NCBI GenBank assembly: GCA_945904015.1
Contig: CAMDPK010000048.1
Span: 1 to 44,677, forward strand
DNA from: Candidatus Kuenenia stuttgartensis
GTDB lineage: Bacteria > Planctomycetota > Planctomycetia > Planctomycetales > Planctomycetaceae
Direction: 5' to 3'
Length of the DNA stretch: 44,677 nucleotides
Below, one piece after another: positions 9,290 through 16,759 of the stretch. A program made the translations under genes and the position numbers. The notes beneath the pieces are model-generated. The model searched no databases. It was not told the DNA's origin and worked only from the letters and a program-made list of their open reading frames with translations. Position 1 is the first letter of the stretch. Every line of letters begins with the position of its first letter.

Positions 9290-9622
9290 ATGAACAGCGA
9301 TCTCGCCAACACCCCAGCGCCGCCGTACTTCGCCGTGATCTTCACGTCTCGCCGCGCGGCAGGTGACGACGGCTACTCGGCGATGGCCGAGCGGATGCAG
9401 GAATTGGCCTCGCAGCAAGCGGGATTCCTCGGTGTCGAGAGCGTGCGCGGAACGGATGGCGTCGGCATCACCGTTTCATACTGGTCATCGCTGGAATCGA
9501 TCCGAGCGTGGAAGGCCGTCAGCGAACATCGCGCTGCTCAAGAACTCGGCCGGTCGCAGTGGTACGAGTCGTACCGAGTCCGCGTCTGCCGCGTCGAACG
9601 TGAGTACGGTTTGGACGGCTAG
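9290..9622 (+). CDS. antibiotic biosynthesis monooxygenase (ABM) domain protein
   Basis: A 110-aa protein made of one ferredoxin-like ABM domain: PPYFAVIFTSRRA, ASQQAGFLGVESVRG and ITVSYWSSLESIRAWKA, ending in an SQWYESYRVRVCRVER strand. Relatives include cofactor-free monooxygenases, heme-degrading enzymes and simple stress proteins, so the reaction cannot be named. Its start is 6 bp after the stop of the heme-domain dehydrogenase, so the two are almost surely one transcript. No export signal is present. Confidence 0.88.
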   Translation: MNSDLANTPAPPYFAVIFTSRRAAGDDGYSAMAERMQELASQQAGFLGVESVRGTDGVGITVSYWSSLESIRAWKAVSEHRAAQELGRSQWYESYRVRVCRVEREYGLDG

Positions 9623-9639
9623 CGTCTGTCGCGCAAATC

Positions 9640-9698
9640 AGCCGCAGGGCGCTAGCCCCGGTTTGTGCGACGAGAACCGGGGCTAGCGCCCTGCGGCT
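9640..9698. repeat. inverted repeat at a convergent gene junction
   Basis: Arms 9640-9664 and 9674-9698 (agccgcagggcgctagcccc and complement) are near-perfect, with further pairing out to about 9629 and 9710. It lies exactly between converging genes, where it could act as a bidirectional terminator. The core ggcgctagcc is shared with the palindrome inside the gene at 38494. Confidence 0.88.
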
Positions 9699-9721
9699 CA
9701 TTCGCGTGACCGGACAAAAAC

Positions 9722-10975
9722 CTAACGTTCGCGCGCGATGGCGTTGTACGCGCGGTGGAAGTGCGGGACGACGCGGTCGTTGGCGTTCGTGCCGTTGATC
9801 GTCAAGAGCACGCCCAGCGGCATCGCCTCGGGGCCGCGAGCGTAGGTCCGCGCATCCTCGCCCACGTCGCCAACGGTGTGCGTGCCGACGGCGAGTAGCT
9901 CGAACTTCGTGAACGCCTTCGTTCGCGAGTCATAGCTCGCATTGCCCAGCAGTTTGGGCGCGTACGAGCGGCGGCTGTAGCGGTTGTCTGATCGCAGTTC
10001 GGCGTCGCCGCTGAATCGCACTTCGACGATGTTGCCTTTGACCGATGAGACTTCTGAATTCAGCACGGCGCTCCGCACATCTTCCGCGTTCCAGGCGGGA
10101 TTCGGTTGGATGAACGTGCCGAGATTCAAACGCACGAGCAGATTCAGCGCGGGACCACGCACCGAAGTCTTCGCGCCGGACTTCAACTCGGCAGGCAAGA
10201 ATGAACGCGCTTGTTCGCGCGTGAACCAGACGCGGTCCAGCTTGTAGAACGACTCGTGCCGAGTGTCCTGTTCGCTGACTCCGGGAGTCGGCAGTCCTCG
10301 GCTGACCATTCGCAACACCAAGCCGTCGCGCGGCGGTTTCGGATCATCGGTGAGCGTTTCGATTTTGTCGGTTTTCGGATCGGGAGTTCGTGGCAGCAAT
10401 CGTTCGGATTTCGGCATCTGCGAGTACGCCTCCAACCCTTTGCGCATCTCGGCCAAGACGCGCGAGGGATTCGAGTGCTCGGTCGTGCCCGCGATCAACT
10501 TGCCGCTGGGCGTGACGATGTAGAGGCCTTGCGCGCCGCTGATTTGGCGATAGACCGTCTGGCCGAGAATCTGATCGACCAATCGGTATTGCAGCCGGCT
10601 GCGATCGACTTGCACGCCGTAGCCTTCGTAATTGCTGGGGCTGTCCACGACGGGAATGAAGCGGTCGAGCAGGTCGATGATCCTAGAATCGTTGCAGACG
10701 AACTGTCTGCTCTTCACGCCGTTTTGTCAGCAGCCGCCGCGCGGGTCGCCGAAATAGATCCAATAAAAAATCGGGCGGTCCTGTTGTTGAGCCGCGACCA
10801 ACCCATCCCAGAACGGCTGCCACGCCACCTTCTGCCAGCAGAGTTCCTCCGAAGAGACGTCGATCTTCACTCGCAATTGGGAATACGTGGCGGGTGCGAG
10901 TTCTTGGGCCTCGGCCGAGCTGGTCCAACTCGGCAGAGCCTGCCAGCACATCAGAACGAAGAGAAGTCGTCGCAT
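9722..10975 (-). CDS. probable selenoprotein: secreted thioredoxin-like protein with vicinal Cys82-Sec83 (UGA at 10729-10727)
   Basis: Read through one in-frame UGA this is 417 aa. The ATG at 10975 has an aaggag site 6 nt upstream and a signal peptide (MRRLLFVLMCWQALPSWTSS). Residues ~55-105 look like a thioredoxin-fold domain: a helix, then DRPIFYWIYFGDPRGGC-U, then a helix with the spaced 'CNDSRIIDLLDRFIPVVD' pattern typical of thioredoxin-7/DUF255-like proteins, where the redox cysteines normally sit. Sec83 directly follows Cys82. The rest (~110-417) is an unrecognised, conserved-looking domain. An ordinary caller yields a 10727-ending stub and a second ORF starting inside the thioredoxin-like domain. 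A pseudogene is the alternative, but the frame is intact for 334 codons after the UGA, and a hairpin follows it. Confidence 0.78.
10694..10710 (-). promoter_or_regulatory. candidate bacterial SECIS hairpin after the Sec83 codon
   Basis: On the mRNA strand a perfect 6-bp stem gcagac/gtctgc encloses the 5-nt loop aguuc, with the loop starting 23 nt after the UGA. A loop G within the first two bases and this distance agree with published descriptions of bacterial SECIS elements. Folded by eye only. Confidence 0.6.
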
Positions 10976-11232
10976 CGCAATCTCCTTGGAGAATCCGGTC
11001 AGTCGTCGGCGGATTTCGCCGCTCGGCGCGGAAGTTTGGAGAGGTCTCTTAAACGTTGACGGCACCGGCTGAGGAGGTGAGCGAATTCTCACCTTTTTCT
11101 CTGCGACTCGCGCGAACCAGGGCACGATGGGATCGTTAGAGACGAATTGTGTCAACCGCTGACTCAACGCGGGCCGCAGGATGGGGCTGAGCGTCGGTCA
11201 ATTCTCGGCGGTGACGATTGCAAGGATGCAAG

Positions 11233-12663
11233 ATGATGGGCGGGGCAGAGAATGACTCGCACCGCGAGGCCGGGAAGGCCGTTGGCCGCGCTGGCTGGGC
11301 CGCGCGACTGTGCGGTCTGGCCGCTCTGATCAGCCTGGCGGGATGTCATTGTCTGCCGGCCGCGTGTGATCGCGATTGCGTGTCGAGCAAATTGGCGGCT
11401 CGCACCGGTCATGGCTTGCTGAATGAGACCGGCTGCGGACAGATCGTTTATCCAAATGGAACCTCGCTGAGCGATGGGTTGACGGAAGAAGAAGCGGTGC
11501 TGCTCGCGCTCTGGAATAATGCCGCGTTTCAAGAGCAACTTGTCGATTGGAAGATCGCTCACGGTGACTTGGTGCAGGCCGGATTGCTGCCGAACCCAGA
11601 ACTCTTTTACGTGGCCAGCGCGCCGGACAAGCCGTTTCGGTACGCGGTGAATGTTCCGCTCGAAGCGTTGTGGCTGCGGCCGATTCGGATCGCAGCGGCG
11701 GAACGCGAATCGCATCGCGTGTGCGAGCGGCTGACGCAAGCGGGACTCGATCTGATTCGCGACACACGGCAGGCGTATGCCGATCTGCAATTGGCTCGCG
11801 GGCGACTGCGAGTTGCGGATCAAGCGGAAGAATTGCGGCAGCGGATCACCAAGTTCGCCGAAGCTCGGCTGGATGGCGGCGACGCGAGTCCGCAAGAAGT
11901 CGCGACCGCGAAGATCGACGCACTGCAAGCCAAGCAGGATGTCGTGCGCATCCGGCAGGACGTCGCGTTGGCGGAAGAGCGATTACGAAACGTGTTGGGC
12001 CTATCCGATGACCGCACGCCGTTGAATCCGACCGATCCCGCACCGACCGTGCGCGGCGATTTCGATGCGGACGTGCTGTCGGCCGAAGCAGTCGCCTCGC
12101 GACCGGATTTGCTGGCAGTGGCTCAAGCGGCCGACGCGGCGGCCGAGCGGTTGCGGTTGGCTCAGATCGGCTGGTTCCAATTCCTCGGCATCGCCGACGC
12201 AACCAATGGATTTCGCACGGGACACGAGTTCGGCGGCGGCTTCCGCATGACATTGCCGATCTTCAATCACAATGAGGGGGCGATCGCACGAGCCGAAGCC
12301 GAGTGGGAAAAGCTCTGCCGCCAGCGACAGACGATTCACAATCAAATCGTGCTCGATGTGCGGCAGGCTCACCTGCGCTATGTGCAAGCGAAAGCCGAAT
12401 TGGAAGTGCTCGATGGTCAGACTCGCCCGGAAGTCACCGGCGCAATCCAGCGTGCGACTTCGGCGTATCGCGATGGTGACGTCGGATACATCGTCGTCTT
12501 GCAAACGTCGCGGCAGTTGATCGACACAGAATTGCGTCAAGAGCAACTGCACGCCGAACTCCGTCGCGCGTGGGCCGAATTGGAACGCAGTGTTGGCCGG
12601 CATCTGGAAGCTCCGGCCGCAAATTCAGCTCGCCCGATCGAACTACCAGTTGCCCCCAACTAG
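11233..12663 (+). CDS. TolC-family outer membrane efflux lipoprotein
   Basis: A 476-aa protein. The chosen ATG at 11233 has aagga 6 nt upstream; a second ATG follows at 11236. The signal ends in a lipobox (LISLAGC), so it is probably lipidated. Two outer-membrane-efflux repeats follow, with LTEEEAVLLALWNN, long helices rich in Ala/Glu/Arg (ARLDGGDASPQEVATAKIDA and ARAEAEWEKLCRQRQTIHNQ) and PNPELFYV early on, as in metal-efflux CusC/CzcC relatives. It forms the trimeric exit duct for tripartite pumps. The likely partners, an RND adaptor and pump, lie on the same strand at 15325-19870 beyond an opposing ABC operon. Confidence 0.9.
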   Translation: MMGGAENDSHREAGKAVGRAGWAARLCGLAALISLAGCHCLPAACDRDCVSSKLAARTGHGLLNETGCGQIVYPNGTSLSDGLTEEEAVLLALWNNAAFQEQLVDWKIAHGDLVQAGLLPNPELFYVASAPDKPFRYAVNVPLEALWLRPIRIAAAERESHRVCERLTQAGLDLIRDTRQAYADLQLARGRLRVADQAEELRQRITKFAEARLDGGDASPQEVATAKIDALQAKQDVVRIRQDVALAEERLRNVLGLSDDRTPLNPTDPAPTVRGDFDADVLSAEAVASRPDLLAVAQAADAAAERLRLAQIGWFQFLGIADATNGFRTGHEFGGGFRMTLPIFNHNEGAIARAEAEWEKLCRQRQTIHNQIVLDVRQAHLRYVQAKAELEVLDGQTRPEVTGAIQRATSAYRDGDVGYIVVLQTSRQLIDTELRQEQLHAELRRAWAELERSVGRHLEAPAANSARPIELPVAPN

Positions 12664-12720
12664 CACGACGCGCCAGCGAGTGGCCATCCACCTGGCAACC
12701 ACTCGCTGGCGCGTCGTGCT
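12662..12720. repeat. inverted repeat at a convergent gene junction
   Basis: Arms 12662-12683 and 12699-12720 (agcacgacgcgccagcgagtgg and complement) match over 22 bp. It begins inside the TAG stop of the TolC-like gene and ends before the converging ABC permease. Same family as 6088 and 15112. Confidence 0.9.
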
Positions 12721-12737
12721 GGTGTGATGTGCTCCGA

Positions 12738-14087
12738 TCAGCCCTGAATGATCCAGCGGCAGATTTGTTGGAAGCTCGCCCCTTTGCCTTGTGCGAGGAT
12801 TCCCACGCGGAACACTCGGCCCGCCGCCCACACGCTGGCGACGGTCGTGGCGAGCACCAGCACGATGCCGACAATCGGCTGCCACAGCGGGACTCCCGGC
12901 GGCACGCTCTGCCGCAGAATCATCAGCATCGGAGTGGCCGGAGGAAACAGCGAGGCGACCATTGAGAACGTTGAGTTCGGTTCTTTGATCACGTTCATGA
13001 ACACGAACATCGGAGCCATCGTGACGACCATCGCGGGCATGAGCAAACTCTGAGCTTCTTGGGCGTCCGTCACCGCCGCACCGATCGCCGCGAACAGCGC
13101 CCCATTCATCACGACAGACAGCGTCAGAAAAAGGATGAACCACAACAACAGATGCGTCGGGAACAGGTCGGCATATCCCGCGTGCCACAACGCCACATAC
13201 CCGGCTGCCATGTAGATGCCCATGATCGTGATCGACACGCCGACCGTTCCGACCAGCTTGCCCAGCATCAATTGAACTGGCGTTGCCGAGCCGAGCAAAA
13301 CTTCGGCGATGCGTCCCATTTTCTCTTCGAGCACACTTTGCAGCAGCGGCGTTGAGCCGACCATCACGCCGATAAACATCAGCATCATCAGGCCGATCGG
13401 CACGAGAAAGCTGGCGGCCATGTTGACCTTGTCCGCGTCGGTGATGTTGCCGTCTTTGTCCAGCGAGACCAGGCCGAGGCTGTCGATCGCTTCCGGCCGG
13501 TTTGCTCGGCGGACGAGTTTGAGGTCCAGTCCCGCTTGGCCAAGTCGGATTTCCTGAATCTGATTGTTCAACACTCCTTTGAGCCAGTTGGAGAAGTCGC
13601 CATAGGTCGGGCTGTTCGAGTAATACGCAACCTTCGCCGACGGCATCACTGGAGTTGCCACAGCCGAAGCTGGCCCGGCATCCGCTTCGAGCAGATCGGC
13701 AGTGATATCCACGAACGCCAGCAACTCTTCCTTACGAACGCGATCCGACAGTTTGAGCGTCGATTGCGGCGGCGCACCGATCTCGGCCGGATCGACAACT
13801 TCAATGACGAATCGCGGCTTGACTTGCTGTCGCGGGGTGACGCCCGCTTTGAAGATTTCGTTCGAGTTGCGCTGCTCGGCCGCGGCAACGATTAGCGACG
13901 AGAGCTTGCCCGTGCGATCGACGATCGCGACACGCCGGTCAGCCGTGTCCACTTTGTCCTTGAGAAAAATCTGAGCGATCGCGCTGCCGCCCCACAAAAC
14001 CGGCAGAGCCACCAGCGAAATCAAAAACGCTTTGGAAAACACCGCCGCGCGATAATCGCGAGCGGCGATCGTGAGCACTTTACGCAT
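12738..14087 (-). CDS. ABC-2 type exporter permease (NatB-like)
   Basis: A 449-aa membrane protein starting at ATG 14087, whose start overlaps the end of the ATPase gene. It opens with MRKVLTIAARDYRAAVFSKA and a first membrane segment, then a large extracytoplasmic domain (~residues 45-215), then about five further hydrophobic segments from residue ~225 (VPIGLMMLMFIGVMVG, LLLWFILFLTLSVV, LMPAMVVTMAPMFVFMNVI). The PLLQSVLEEKMGRIAEVLL motif is characteristic of the NatB/YhaP sodium-or-drug export permeases. Together with the ATPase it should form an exporter; the substrate is unknown. Confidence 0.9.
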   Translation of the reverse strand: MRKVLTIAARDYRAAVFSKAFLISLVALPVLWGGSAIAQIFLKDKVDTADRRVAIVDRTGKLSSLIVAAAEQRNSNEIFKAGVTPRQQVKPRFVIEVVDPAEIGAPPQSTLKLSDRVRKEELLAFVDITADLLEADAGPASAVATPVMPSAKVAYYSNSPTYGDFSNWLKGVLNNQIQEIRLGQAGLDLKLVRRANRPEAIDSLGLVSLDKDGNITDADKVNMAASFLVPIGLMMLMFIGVMVGSTPLLQSVLEEKMGRIAEVLLGSATPVQLMLGKLVGTVGVSITIMGIYMAAGYVALWHAGYADLFPTHLLLWFILFLTLSVVMNGALFAAIGAAVTDAQEAQSLLMPAMVVTMAPMFVFMNVIKEPNSTFSMVASLFPPATPMLMILRQSVPPGVPLWQPIVGIVLVLATTVASVWAAGRVFRVGILAQGKGASFQQICRWIIQG

Positions 14088-15015
14088 GAGTCGCCTCCAC
14101 AGCATCGGCCCCGGCGATGCGAATAAAAATGTCCTGCAACGAGGGGCTGGACACTTCAAAGTGTCGCACTCGGCCACGCGCGGTGAGTGCCGCCAGCACG
14201 GCCTGCGAGTCCGTGCCACGCCGCACACGCAGTTCTTGAAAACGTCCGAAGTTGTTCACACGCTCGACGCCGGCAATGTCCGACAGATCGAGCATCGACT
14301 CCGTTCCGTCTCCATTCGACTCCAACCGCACGCGCAGGATGTCGGTGCCGTATTGGCCCTGAATCTCTTCGAGCGTCCCGTCGAGCACCTTCTTTCCCTT
14401 GAAGATCATGAAAATGAAGTCGCACATCTTTTCGGCGACGTCCATGTCGTGCGTCGAAAAGATGACGGTCGCCCCGTCACGCTTCAGTCCGAGCACCGCG
14501 TCCTTGAGCACCTCGGCGTTCACCGGATCGAGTCCGCTGAACGGCTCGTCGAGAATGACCAGTTTCGGCTTCGCGATCACGGTGCCGATGAATTGCACCT
14601 TCTGCGCCATGCCTTTGGACAAGGCTTCGACCTTCTTGTTCGCCCAGTCGGTGAGCAGCATGCGTTCCAGCCAGCCGTCGATCTCCACGCGGCAGTCTCG
14701 ATGGTGGACACCCTTGATCTCCGCGTAGAAACGGAGCATCTCGCGGACCGTCATCTTTTTGTAGAGGCCGCGCTCCTCCGGCAAATAGCCGATCTGATCA
14801 TTGGCGGCCTGCGACGATTCCGCTCCGAGCACGCGGATGCGGCCGTTGTCCGGCAGCAAAATGCGCATGATCATCCGCAGCGTCGTCGTCTTGCCAGAAC
14901 CGTTCGGGCCGATGAAGCCGTAAATTGTTCCGCTCGGCACAGCCAGCGTCAGGTCGTCCACCGCGCGGTGAGTGCCAAACATTTTTGACACACTTTCGAG
15001 TTCAACAGCCTGCAT
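14080..15015 (-). CDS. ABC exporter ATPase (NatA-like)
   Basis: A 311-aa cytoplasmic ATPase. ATG 15015 is preceded by a strong ggagg. Walker A is GPNGSGKTTT, followed by the Q-loop region IGYLPEERGLYKKM, signature ALSKGMAQKVQ, Walker B LVILDEPFSGLDP and the H-loop STHD. The GYLPEERGLY stretch and C-terminal extension resemble NatA/YhaQ family ATPases. The stop overlaps the permease start, so the pair is translationally coupled. It is divergent from the RND adaptor gene. Confidence 0.93.
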   Translation of the reverse strand: MQAVELESVSKMFGTHRAVDDLTLAVPSGTIYGFIGPNGSGKTTTLRMIMRILLPDNGRIRVLGAESSQAANDQIGYLPEERGLYKKMTVREMLRFYAEIKGVHHRDCRVEIDGWLERMLLTDWANKKVEALSKGMAQKVQFIGTVIAKPKLVILDEPFSGLDPVNAEVLKDAVLGLKRDGATVIFSTHDMDVAEKMCDFIFMIFKGKKVLDGTLEEIQGQYGTDILRVRLESNGDGTESMLDLSDIAGVERVNNFGRFQELRVRRGTDSQAVLAALTARGRVRHFEVSSPSLQDIFIRIAGADAVEATHA

Positions 15016-15324
15016 GGTGCCTCCGAGTTTTCCAAACGATAACCGCAATGGCCGAGGAAGTTCGCCTCACGCGGCGAAATATTGACCGAGGGAGCACGCG
15101 ACTGTCCTCACTAACCCGACGCGCCAGCGAGGAGTGTTGCGATCCGACCCCTCGCTGGCGCGTCGGGCTAGTTTCGGCGGATACTCCTGCGCGCTGCGAC
15201 TGGAACTGCCGAGGTCGCGGGACTGGTTCGATGAATTCTTCCTCAGTGTCGTCCAGGGGTCTTCGCGGCACCCAGCGATGCGGCTACTGTTTTCGTTTCC
15301 GACCAAGACGAAGGAAACGACGCG
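15016..15324. other. 309-bp divergent intergenic region holding an inverted repeat
   Basis: No coding frame is convincing here. It must contain the promoters of the ABC exporter (minus) and RND adaptor (plus) operons. The inverted repeat 15112-15132 / 15150-15170 (cccgacgcgccagcgagg and complement) sits near its centre. An aagga site precedes the adaptor ATG at 15325. No clear operator beyond the repeat was seen. Confidence 0.7.
15112..15170. repeat. inverted repeat within divergent promoter region
   Basis: The 21-bp arms (taacccgacgcgccagcgagg and near-complement) differ at a single base. The arm core cgacgcgccagcgag is identical to that of the repeat at 12662, showing a dispersed family. 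Confidence 0.88.
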
Positions 15325-16575
15325 ATGAGTTACCGATCCGGCGTGATGACAGGAGTGCTTGGTTCGCTGTTTTGTGGCGGCGTGTGCGTCGCTGCATGGT
15401 GGGTCGCGAATTCAAAGACGGCGGCCGCGAAAACCGAGAAGCCTGAACCACCTGCCAAAGTCGAGAAAGTTGTCTTGAAAGAGGAGGAGATCAACGTCCT
15501 CAAGCTGACGCCGGAAGCGGATCAGCGACTCGGAATCGAAACGGCCGCCGTTGAACGGCGCAACATTCGACAATTGCGGACCTACGGCGGCGAAGTGATG
15601 GTGCCGTTCGGCCAGTCGGTGCTCGTCGCCGCTCCGCTGGGAGGCGAGTTGCAAGTCACCGACAAAGGGCTGCCGCGTCCCGGTGCGCGAGTTCGCAAAG
15701 GGCAGCCGATCTTGTCGCTGTTTCCGCTGCTGACTCCCGAAGCGCGGACGACGCTGGCGGCGGCGCGAGTCGATGCCGAAGGACAAATCAAAAATGCACG
15801 CACGCAAGTCGAGGGAACGCGCATCGCCTTTGAACGCGCGAAGAAACTTCTGCGCGGTGATGTCGGCAGCCAGCGCAACGTCGACGAAACGGAAGCGCTG
15901 TACGAGTTCGCTCAGAAGACACTCGAAGCGGCCGAGGCGCGACGCGACTTGTTGATCAAAGCCCTCGGCGAATTCGAGCGAGGCACCGGTGCGCCGTTGA
16001 CGATTGAAGCTCCGACCGACGGACTGCTGCGAGCGTTGAACGCTCAGCCGGGACAAGCCGTGCCGGCCGGTGCGGCGCTGTTTGAGATCGTGGACCTGTC
16101 GCGAGTGTGGGTACGTGTGCCGGTCTACGTCGGCGATCAAAGCGATCTCGCCGCAAGCGAAGACGCGGATGTCGTGCCGCTGACGTCTCGGCCGGGAGCA
16201 ACCTCGAAGCGAGCGCGGCCGGTTGAGGCTCCCCCGTCCGCGAATCTGTTGGCTGGCACCGTCGATCTGTACTACGAACTCGCGAATGCCGAGGGAACGC
16301 TCGCACCCGGCCAGCGCGTCGGCGTCAACATTCCGTTGATCGGCGAGGCCGAGAGTTTGACACTGCCGTGGTCGGCGGTGATTCACGACATCCACGGAGG
16401 CACGTGGATCTACGAGAAGATGCCCGCCGTTCACACATTCAGGCGTCAGCGCGTCGTCGTGCGATTCGCTCGCGAAGGTGTTGCAGTGTTGGCCAGCGGC
16501 CCGGACGTCGGAACGAAAGTCGTTACGGCCGGTGCAGTGGAATTGTTCGGGATTGAAGTGGGATTCAGCAAGTGA
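15325..16575 (+). CDS. RND efflux periplasmic adaptor (membrane fusion protein)
   Basis: A 416-aa protein with an N-terminal membrane anchor/signal (VLGSLFCGGVCVAAWWVAN). The barrel-sandwich halves flank a coiled hairpin (residues ~140-215): VLVAAPLGGELQV before it and APTDGLLRALNAQPGQAVPAG after it. A beta-barrel follows (ALFEIVDLSRVWVRVPVYVGD), and the membrane-proximal end is IEVGFSK. This is the CusB/CzcB-like layout. It bridges the RND pump encoded 184 bp downstream with an outer-membrane factor, most likely the TolC-like lipoprotein at 11233. There is no CusB-type metal-binding Met cluster, so metal specificity is unproven. Confidence 0.9.
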   Translation: MSYRSGVMTGVLGSLFCGGVCVAAWWVANSKTAAAKTEKPEPPAKVEKVVLKEEEINVLKLTPEADQRLGIETAAVERRNIRQLRTYGGEVMVPFGQSVLVAAPLGGELQVTDKGLPRPGARVRKGQPILSLFPLLTPEARTTLAAARVDAEGQIKNARTQVEGTRIAFERAKKLLRGDVGSQRNVDETEALYEFAQKTLEAAEARRDLLIKALGEFERGTGAPLTIEAPTDGLLRALNAQPGQAVPAGAALFEIVDLSRVWVRVPVYVGDQSDLAASEDADVVPLTSRPGATSKRARPVEAPPSANLLAGTVDLYYELANAEGTLAPGQRVGVNIPLIGEAESLTLPWSAVIHDIHGGTWIYEKMPAVHTFRRQRVVVRFAREGVAVLASGPDVGTKVVTAGAVELFGIEVGFSK

Positions 16576-16578
16576 GGG

Positions 16579-16702
16579 AGTGCAAAGTGCAGAGTGCAGA
16601 GTGCAGAGTGCAAAGTGAACTTCCGGAGTCGCAAGACCTCCGTTTCACGGGCGCGATTTCGACCAGTTTTCACTTTGCACTCTGCAGTCTGCACTTTGCA
16701 CT
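16579..16702. repeat. inverted repeat built of 'gtgcaaagtgcagagtg' units
   Basis: The left arm (16579-16617) is a tandem run of agtgca(a/g)agtgcagagtgc-like units and the right arm (16671-16702) carries the complementary units. It lies between the adaptor and pump genes. The same units form the repeat at 19852. Confidence 0.88.
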
Positions 16703-16759
16703 GTTCTCGGTTGGGAGACATCGACTCGATGAAAGCCCCCTCGCAACCGGAGCCTCACC

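Noticed and set aside
16579-16702. Tandem direct units as a CRISPR array
   Set aside because: Units are adjacent without spacers of constant length and the right side is the inverted complement; there are no cas genes.
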